Origin: Clostridia bacterium
GTDB lineage: Bacteria > Bacillota > Clostridia > Oscillospirales > Acutalibacteraceae
DNA length: 11,774 bases
Reading direction: 5' to 3'
Assembly (NCBI GenBank): GCA_017631705.1
Contig: JAGBSU010000082.1
Location: 1-11,774, forward strand
The notes under the pieces are model-generated. The model made no database searches. It saw only the letters and a list, made by a program, of their open reading frames with translations, and had not been told where the DNA came from. Below are positions 6,979-11,774 of the stretch, piece after piece. Position 1 is the first letter of the stretch; each line of letters opens with the position of its first letter. Made by a program: the position numbers and the translations under genes.

Positions 6979-8271
6979 TTAACCGAACAACGTCAGCAAC
7001 ACACCGGCGGCAACTGCCGAGCCGATAACGCCTGCGACATTGGGACCCATGGCGTGCATGAGCAAGAAGTTAGCCGGGTTTTCGCGTTGGCCTTCTTTTT
7101 GTGCCACACGAGCCGCCATCGGTACCGCCGACACACCTGCCGAGCCGATAAGCGGATTGATTTTACCGCCCGAGAACCAATACATCAGTTTACCGAACAG
7201 CACACCGCCTGCCGTCCCCATCGCAAAAGCGACCAGACCGAGGCAGATAATCAAAATGGTTTTGGCTTGTAAGAAGGTGTGGGCATTCGCCGTCGCACCC
7301 ACCGTCACACCCAGCATGATAGTGACGATGTTCATGAGTTCGTTTTGCGAGGTTTTGGTTAACCGTTCCACCACGCCGCTTTCACGGAAGAGGTTACCGA
7401 GCATTAACATACCGACCAGCGGTGCGGCGCTGGGTAACAACAACACACAAACAGCGGTAACAAAAATCGGGAACAAAATCTTTTCGGTTTTGGAAACGGA
7501 GCGCAGTTCTTTCATCACCACAGAACGTTCTTTTTTGGTGGTGAGAGCGCGCATAATCGGGGGTTGAATAATCGGGACCAGCGCCATATACGAATACGCC
7601 GCCACCGCAATCGCACCCAGCAAGTGAGGTGCCAATTTGGAAGTTAAATAAATCGCTGTCGGGCCGTCGGCACCGCCGATGATGGCGATGGAGGCCGCTT
7701 CTTGTTGTGAGAACAAAATGCCCAATCCCTCAGCACCGGGGATAAGCCCCAAGGCTCTCGCACCAAAAAAGGTAACGAAAATACCAAGCTGTGCGGCCGC
7801 ACCGAGCAAGAAACTTTTGGGATTGGAAATCAAGGGACCAAAATCCGTCATACAACCGATGCCGAGGAAAATCAGCGGCGGATAGATGCCGAATTTAACA
7901 CCTTGATACAAATACCAGAAAAGACCGCCTTGCTCGAAATGTTGCCAGTAAAGTTCGCCGCCCAGTTCTAACACAGGATAGTTTTGTGCGTAAACACCTA
8001 CGCTGAGCTGTTCAAGTTCCGCGGCAGTTAGCGGGACTAACGAGTTTTGTTGCGGGTCCATCACACCGGACAGCGGTAAGTTGACAAGTAACATACCGAA
8101 CGCAATCGGCAACAGCAGTAACGGTTCGTAGCCTTTTTTGATGGCTAAATACATGAGCACACAGGCGATGCCTATCATGATTAAGTTCTTCCAGCCGCCG
8201 CCGGAAAAATTAAACAATGTGGCAAAGCCCGATTCGTTCCAAATTTGCGAAAATGCTTCTAAAACACCCAT
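6979..8271 (-). CDS. oadB: Sodium-pump decarboxylase beta subunit (OadB/MmdB/GcdB family)
   Basis: A 430-residue polytopic membrane protein, full length for the family. It decarboxylates carboxybiotin and couples this to outward Na+ transport. The key Na+-site positions known from Klebsiella OadB align by motif: D202 in GGADGPTAIYL, and N372, G376, S381 and R388 in NPLIGSAGVSAVPMAARV. GPLISNPKSFLLGAAAQLGIF and NFLLMHAMGPNVAGVIGSA are further family signatures. The start at 8271 has AAGGAG 8 bases upstream, overlapping the stop of the gamma-like gene. Beta subunits of oxaloacetate, methylmalonyl-CoA and glutaconyl-CoA decarboxylases are too alike to separate by eye; the symbol is for the family. 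The carboxyltransferase (alpha) and biotin carrier genes are absent nearby. Confidence 0.94.
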   Translation of the reverse strand: MGVLEAFSQIWNESGFATLFNFSGGGWKNLIMIGIACVLMYLAIKKGYEPLLLLPIAFGMLLVNLPLSGVMDPQQNSLVPLTAAELEQLSVGVYAQNYPVLELGGELYWQHFEQGGLFWYLYQGVKFGIYPPLIFLGIGCMTDFGPLISNPKSFLLGAAAQLGIFVTFFGARALGLIPGAEGLGILFSQQEAASIAIIGGADGPTAIYLTSKLAPHLLGAIAVAAYSYMALVPIIQPPIMRALTTKKERSVVMKELRSVSKTEKILFPIFVTAVCVLLLPSAAPLVGMLMLGNLFRESGVVERLTKTSQNELMNIVTIMLGVTVGATANAHTFLQAKTILIICLGLVAFAMGTAGGVLFGKLMYWFSGGKINPLIGSAGVSAVPMAARVAQKEGQRENPANFLLMHAMGPNVAGVIGSAVAAGVLLTLFG

Positions 8272-8283
8272 CGTTGTTTCTCC

Positions 8284-8667
8284 TTAAAAGGGTGTGGTAT
8301 TTTGTGCAATGCCTGCCGCCGCCCAAACGGGACGCGTACTCTTGCCTACCGGAGTAATGCGACGAACTTTATAGCGTGTTTTTTCGTCCGACATGGCAGC
8401 GACAGCGGCGGCAATGACAGCGGCAACCTCGTCGGTTACTTCGTCGCTGTCGGCGGCGATTACACCGGCAATAGCGGCAATCAGTTCTTCAGGAACCGAT
8501 TCTGCGGCGGCGTTTTCTTCTTTACGCACACCACCGAATACACCAAACAAACGGAAAATAAGCGTTAATGCTACCAGCACGGCAAATACCACCAGCGCAC
8601 CGATGAGAACGGTTTTACCGGCATCGGCAAGTAATAGCGAATTAGCGGATAACAACAAGGATTTCAT
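8284..8667 (-). CDS. Sodium-pump decarboxylase gamma/delta subunit (OadG/MmdD-like)
   Basis: A 127-residue small subunit that anchors and assembles the decarboxylase. An N-terminal membrane helix spans about residues 19-42 (TVLIGALVVFAVLVALTLIF). It is followed by the Ala-rich PEELIAAIAGVIAA region, in which the stretch EVAAVIAAAVAAM recalls OadG proteins. The C-terminus RPVWAAAGIAQNTTPF recalls the end of methylmalonyl-CoA decarboxylase delta/epsilon subunits, which slightly favours a methylmalonyl-CoA or glutaconyl-CoA type over oxaloacetate; this is a weak argument. The gap to the beta-subunit gene is 12 bases, so both are one operon, read from the promoter at 8712-8740. GAGG lies about 10 bases before the ATG. 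Confidence 0.85.
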   Translation of the reverse strand: MKSLLLSANSLLLADAGKTVLIGALVVFAVLVALTLIFRLFGVFGGVRKEENAAAESVPEELIAAIAGVIAADSDEVTDEVAAVIAAAVAAMSDEKTRYKVRRITPVGKSTRPVWAAAGIAQNTTPF

Positions 8668-8711
8668 AGTAACAGTACCTCATTCCTTATTAAACCATAA
8701 GTATCAACTAT

Positions 8712-8740
8712 AGTATACTACACGCATGGTGTAAAATCAA
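8712..8740 (-). promoter_or_regulatory. Sigma-A-type promoter of the decarboxylase gamma-beta operon
   Basis: On the minus strand TTGATT (8740-8735) and TATACT (8717-8712) are separated by exactly 17 bases. The start would be near 8705, giving a leader of about 38 bases. The spacer contains the inverted repeat at 8719-8733. Confidence 0.8.
8719..8733. promoter_or_regulatory. Inverted repeat in the promoter spacer, candidate operator
   Basis: TACACGCATGGTGTA has 5-base arms TACAC/GTGTA around a 5-base centre and sits between the -35 and -10 boxes of the decarboxylase promoter, a place where a bound repressor would exclude RNA polymerase. The arms are short, so chance is possible. Confidence 0.35.
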
Positions 8741-8780
8741 CGATTTGAAAAATTTTTTTAGAAAAGTTTTGCCTTTCAAT

Positions 8781-8809
8781 TTGCACTTTTAACGATTTTA
8801 TGCTATACT
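8781..8809 (+). promoter_or_regulatory. Sigma-A-type promoter of the phosphoglycerate mutase-family gene
   Basis: TTGCAC (8781-8786) and TATACT (8804-8809) are 17 bases apart, and TG precedes the -10 by one base (TGCTATACT, extended -10). Transcription would start near 8816. Confidence 0.85.
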
Positions 8810-8814
8810 GACGT

Positions 8815-8827
8815 TAGGGTTACCCTA
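8815..8827. promoter_or_regulatory. Short palindrome at the transcription start of the mutase-family gene
   Basis: TAGGGTTACCCTA consists of perfect 6-base arms TAGGGT/ACCCTA around one base, located at the predicted +1. It could be a repressor site; the loop is too small for a stable RNA hairpin with all six pairs. The regulator is unknown. Confidence 0.4.
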
Positions 8828-8853
8828 TATTGACAAAAGGGAAGCGAAAAACC

Positions 8854-10065
8854 ATGAAATATGTTGTGTTACTCTGTGACGGCATGGCGGATGTCGCGTG
8901 TGCCGATTTGCAAAATAAAACACCGATGGAAGCGGCGCACAAGCCGGCTATGGATTCTTTAGCGGCGGCGGCAGAAGTCGGTATGGCGTATACCGTGCCG
9001 GACGGGTTATCCCCCGGCAGTGATGTTGCCAATTTATCGGTGCTGGGGTATTGCCCCGAGGAATGTTATACCGGTCGTTCACCGTTAGAGGCGGCAAATA
9101 TCGGTATCGATTTAGCAGACGACGATGTGGCGTTGCGTTGCAATTTAGTCACGTTATCCGAAAACGAGCCGTACGATAAAAAAAACATGGACGATTACTG
9201 TGCCGGCGATATTCATACCGCCGAAGCGGACGAGATTATCCGCACAGTACAGGGGGCCTTTGGCGGCGGTGAATTTGATTTTTATACCGGCACAGCGTAT
9301 CGGCATTGTTTGGTATGGCACGGAGGCAAAACCGCTATCGGCAAACTCACGCCTCCGCACGATATCAGCGGTCAGGTTATCGGCGAGCATTTGGCGGCAC
9401 ATCCCGATGCGGCTCCACTGCTCGATATGATGAAACGCAGTACCTCACTGTTAGCCAACCATCCTGTGAACGAAAAACGCCGTCAAAACGGGCAAAACCC
9501 TGCCAATGCGATTTGGTTGTGGGGGCATGGCAAACGTCCTTCGCTGCAAAAGTTTGAAGAACGCTTCGGTGTCAAAGGTGCCATGGTGTCGGCAGTGGAT
9601 TTGCTCAAAGGCATTGCGAGACTGACCGACATGACGGTGTGTGAAGTGGCAGGTGCTACCGGATATTTGGACACCAACTTTGAGGGTAAACGCCAAGCGG
9701 CAGTACACGCTTTGGCAAACGGTCACGACATGGTGTATATTCATGTGGAAGCACCCGACGAATGCGGTCACCGCGGCGAAATTCAAAACAAGGTCCGCGC
9801 GATTGAAGAGATTGATAAAAAAATTCTTGCACCGCTGTTGGAAGAACTCAAAGCCTTCGGCGATTATGCCATTCTTATCATGCCCGACCACCCCACCCCA
9901 CTGCATACGCGCACGCATTCGGCGGCGGCGGTCCCGTATCTGCTGTACCGCAGTAACGGGGCGGTAAACAGCGGTCTTGACCGGTTTACCGAGCAAACGG
10001 CACAAAGCACAAACATCACGGTGGCAAAAGCTTCGGATTTAATGGGCAAACTATTAATGCCATAA
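8854..10065 (+). CDS. apgM: Cofactor-independent phosphoglycerate mutase, archaeal type (or proposed homoserine kinase)
   Basis: A 403-residue enzyme of the alkaline phosphatase superfamily. The reaction is either 3-phosphoglycerate to 2-phosphoglycerate in glycolysis or, as proposed for a close bacterial branch, phosphorylation of homoserine in threonine synthesis. Metal and catalytic motifs are intact: D9 in LLCDGMAD, the likely phosphorylated serine S56 in PGSDVANLSVLGY, H297 to E309 in HVEAPDECGHRGE, and MPDHPTPLHTRTHS (343-356) with D345, H346 and H355. YTGRSPLEAANIGIDL and RCNLVTLSE are family signatures. The ATG at 8854 is preferred over an upstream in-frame TTG at 8830 because AAAGGGA precedes it and the conserved MKYVVLL beginning follows. 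It has its own promoter and terminator, and no threonine or glycolysis genes are nearby to settle the function. Confidence 0.88.
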   Translation: MKYVVLLCDGMADVACADLQNKTPMEAAHKPAMDSLAAAAEVGMAYTVPDGLSPGSDVANLSVLGYCPEECYTGRSPLEAANIGIDLADDDVALRCNLVTLSENEPYDKKNMDDYCAGDIHTAEADEIIRTVQGAFGGGEFDFYTGTAYRHCLVWHGGKTAIGKLTPPHDISGQVIGEHLAAHPDAAPLLDMMKRSTSLLANHPVNEKRRQNGQNPANAIWLWGHGKRPSLQKFEERFGVKGAMVSAVDLLKGIARLTDMTVCEVAGATGYLDTNFEGKRQAAVHALANGHDMVYIHVEAPDECGHRGEIQNKVRAIEEIDKKILAPLLEELKAFGDYAILIMPDHPTPLHTRTHSAAAVPYLLYRSNGAVNSGLDRFTEQTAQSTNITVAKASDLMGKLLMP

Positions 10066-10080
10066 GTAATAACCGTTTAC

Positions 10081-10115
10081 GGCGACACCCTCCCAACGGA
10101 GAGTGTCGCCGTTTT
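10081..10115 (+). terminator. Intrinsic terminator after the mutase-family gene
   Basis: A 13-base stem (GGCGACACCCTCC with GGAGAGTGTCGCC, one C-A mismatch) and a CAAC loop at 10081-10110 are followed by GTTTT. It begins 15 bases after the stop codon. Confidence 0.88.
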
Positions 10116-10134
10116 CGATATTCCATCGGCATGC

Positions 10135-10168
10135 ACGGCGGGAGTAAACCCCCGCCCTACAAATAAAA
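10135..10168 (-). repeat. Dispersed 34-base REP-like repeat, copy 2
   Basis: Exact reverse complement of 4363-4396. Read on the minus strand it follows the end of the partial secreted-protein gene and its terminator, the same relative position and orientation as copy 1 behind the flavodiiron gene. Its first bases (TTTTATTT on the minus strand) also serve as the T-tract of the neighbouring terminator hairpin. Confidence 0.75.
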
Positions 10169-10202
10169 ACAGGAGCAGTGTCCTTATGAACATTGCTCCT
10201 GT
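10161..10202 (-). terminator. Intrinsic terminator after the partial secreted-protein gene
   Basis: On the minus strand a stem begins ACAGGAGCA paired with TGCTCCTGT (9 bases), continues with TGT/ACA after one A-C mismatch, and closes on an ATAA-type loop. It is followed by TTTTTATTT. It lies about 15 bases after the gene's stop codon. Confidence 0.85.
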
Positions 10203-10217
10203 TGTTTGTATACTTTA

Positions 10218-11774
10218 TTAATCGCCGTCGAAGATGCCGCCTTCGTCTTCTTCTTCCTCGAAAGGAGGAGTAGTGCCCATCATCTTATAATACCGTACTT
10301 TCGCTAAGTTGAGGCTATCACACAGAGTGGAAGAATATATCACTGTTTCGACATCCTTCCTCTTCAAATGAATATATCCGCGTGCTTCATATACACGCGT
10401 ATCAAAGTCCTGTGAGGGGTTGTGTGTCATCATCGCTACCGCAAAATCAATGTATTCATCGGTAATGTCCACACAATGGAACGTATTGCTTGCGGCAGTG
10501 TAGGCTTCTGCGTACCAAACCTTTACCGACGAGGAAGCGTTCACCGTAGCTTTCGCTGCTTCTAACGTCAGGTCGTTAGTGACATTGGAACGGCGTTTGA
10601 GCAAAGTACCCATGCTCACCACATCGTAGTATTCCCCATCGTAAAGCAGTTGCAATTTGCCTTCGGAGTTTGTCTTAAACTCCCTGTCAAAATACAGCCG
10701 TGTCAAGAAACGCACACCGTCGATTTTATTGCTTTCTTTGTCAACGTGCATGCTGGTGGCAATCGTGTCAAAGGAGAAATCCTGTTTTTTGTTGGATACC
10801 GTATCGGCTTGGATGGCAAATCCACCGGACGGTACCGTCATCGCGAAGGTCGTGCCATCGGTATTGCTTCCCACACCCACACGGTTGAGAAGCTTTGTCT
10901 GCTCCCCATTTTCCTCAAGTATATACCGCAAGCTTCCCGATATCGGCAGATACCCATCGTCGGGAATCAACTGCACATACACCTGTGAGCCGTTTGCCGG
11001 TGCCGCCGTCAACAGCGTGCCATCGGGATATGTGAGCAACACCGTAGCGTTCGGTGTATTCAATGCCGTCACCATACCGCCTTGTTCCGACACCACCGAC
11101 ACCTTAATGGTGGCTGTTAGCGTTTCACCGCCGGCTGTCGGCGTTGCCGTTACCGTCACATGCGCCGAGCCGAAGGCTCTCTCCGTCAGCACCGTGGCGG
11201 ATGTGTTTTCCAGCACATCGGTGTTGTCGGATTGCAAGGTGACCGTATAGTTTGTGTAAACATCCTGCCCTGCCGTCGGGAAACAACCGCCGAAAATCGC
11301 CTTTCGAGTATATGTGTTGTAGGTAAAAGTGCCGCCGATACCCGAAACGGTATACCCGTCCGTTTCCACCAACGATAAATCGTCGAAATACGCGTAACTG
11401 TCGCCGCCTGTGTTGCCAAGTGACAGCAGGTAGTTTTTATTGACGGTATGCTCGCCGTCGGCATTTACGAAATTGGTCGTAAAGGTGTAGGAAAACTCCA
11501 CCCACTCGTCTACGCTGTGACCAGCTGTCGGCTGTTTAAATTTCCCGTTGGAAGTGCCATCGTATAGCGGTGCTTCATTAAAGTAAATCAGTCCATTCTC
11601 GTCCCCTGCTGTGGGGTTGACCGAGCCTTTGACTCTGCCGGAAAAGCGATAGGTTTTCCCTGCCTCGACATTTAAGTTATAGAAGTAGCCGCGTTGGCCT
11701 GTCGGCATTTGGAGCACACGGTTACCATCCTCTTCGGTGATAATTTCTCCCTTGCCATCGCCGACAATCGCAGA
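10218..11774 (-). CDS. Large secreted/surface protein, C-terminal 518 residues (start beyond right edge)
   Basis: The frame is open to the right edge of the window; a GTG at 11717 lies inside a domain and is not the start. The first ~115 visible residues resemble a jelly-roll carbohydrate-binding module of the CBM4/9 type (GYFYNLNVEAGKTYRFSGRV, later SYAYFDDLSLVETD). Next comes an Ig-like beta domain of about 85 residues (DVYTNYTVTLQSDNTDVLEN, later GSAHVTVTATPTAGGETL). Then a region of about 80 residues (NATVLLTYPDGTLLTAAPAN) precedes a C-terminal domain of about 190 residues containing KIDGVRFLTRLYFDREFK and VYEARGYIHLKR. The protein ends in an acidic tail EEEEDEGGIFDGD. No dockerin, LPXTG motif or membrane helix is visible, so anchoring, if any, is upstream. 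It may be an extracellular glycan-active enzyme whose catalytic part lies outside; that is inference. Confidence 0.8.
   Translation of the reverse strand, partial: SAIVGDGKGEIITEEDGNRVLQMPTGQRGYFYNLNVEAGKTYRFSGRVKGSVNPTAGDENGLIYFNEAPLYDGTSNGKFKQPTAGHSVDEWVEFSYTFTTNFVNADGEHTVNKNYLLSLGNTGGDSYAYFDDLSLVETDGYTVSGIGGTFTYNTYTRKAIFGGCFPTAGQDVYTNYTVTLQSDNTDVLENTSATVLTERAFGSAHVTVTATPTAGGETLTATIKVSVVSEQGGMVTALNTPNATVLLTYPDGTLLTAAPANGSQVYVQLIPDDGYLPISGSLRYILEENGEQTKLLNRVGVGSNTDGTTFAMTVPSGGFAIQADTVSNKKQDFSFDTIATSMHVDKESNKIDGVRFLTRLYFDREFKTNSEGKLQLLYDGEYYDVVSMGTLLKRRSNVTNDLTLEAAKATVNASSSVKVWYAEAYTAASNTFHCVDITDEYIDFAVAMMTHNPSQDFDTRVYEARGYIHLKRKDVETVIYSSTLCDSLNLAKVRYYKMMGTTPPFEEEEDEGGIFDGD

Noticed and set aside
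9451..10005. Minus-strand 184-codon frame
   Set aside because: It is a shadow of the mutase-family gene, without a start signal or family motifs.
4397..10134. Invertible DNA segment between the two 34-base inverted repeats
   Set aside because: No recombinase gene or recombination-site structure is nearby and 34 bases is short for homologous exchange. It is kept only as a side remark to the repeat finding.
11160..11717. GTG at 11717 as the true start of the right-edge gene
   Set aside because: The frame stays open upstream to the window edge with plausible domain sequence, no ribosome binding site precedes the GTG, and there is no signal peptide. The gene is treated as partial.
1..11774. CRISPR array, tRNA, rRNA, insertion sequence or prophage
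   Set aside because: No regularly spaced repeats, cloverleaf-like sequence, transposase, integrase or phage-like gene was seen on either strand.

Overview
The window looks like a chromosome segment of an anaerobic, low-to-mid GC Firmicute, most likely a gut-type Clostridia (Oscillospiraceae/Ruminococcaceae-like). This rests on strong AAGGAGG-type ribosome binding sites, sigma-A-like promoters (TTGACA/TATACT), a flavodiiron protein fused to a flavin reductase and rubredoxin, a sodium-pump decarboxylase gamma/beta pair, an archaeal-type phosphoglycerate mutase-family enzyme, and large secreted proteins with carbohydrate-binding-like and Ig-like parts. No taxonomic marker is present, so the assignment is inference.

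Layout: (1) 1-825, minus strand: a Crp/Fnr-family regulator followed, with an ATGA stop/start overlap, by the beginning of an ABC-transporter solute-binding lipoprotein that leaves the window on the left. The regulator has a consensus promoter and a perfect inverted repeat just after the predicted transcription start. (2) 993-4360, plus strand, divergent from the regulator: a membrane-anchored surface protein with a Thr/Glu-rich stalk, then, with a TAATG junction, an FprA-Hrb-type four-domain flavodiiron protein. A strong hairpin terminator follows. (3) 4504-8667, minus strand: sodium-pump decarboxylase gamma and beta subunits in a tight two-gene unit with its own consensus promoter, a terminator, and then a PcrA/UvrD helicase starting only 16 bases after that terminator. 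(4) 8854-10065, plus strand: a phosphoglycerate mutase/proposed homoserine kinase family enzyme, divergent from the decarboxylase genes, with its own promoter and terminator. (5) 10218-11774, minus strand: the C-terminal part of a large secreted protein whose start is beyond the right edge.

Other structure: a 34-base sequence occurs exactly twice in inverted orientation (4363-4396 and 10135-10168). Each copy forms a small hairpin just downstream of a gene, in the same orientation relative to that gene, so it looks like a dispersed REP-like intergenic element. Small palindromes lie at three promoters and are candidate operators.

I see no clear undescribed defence or mobile system. The most unusual arrangements are the coupling of a surface protein to an oxygen/NO-reducing enzyme beside a Crp-like regulator, the decarboxylase membrane subunits without their carboxyltransferase and biotin carrier, and the dispersed inverted repeat. 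No gene-free stretch exceeds 300 bases, and I found no tRNA, rRNA, CRISPR array or insertion sequence.
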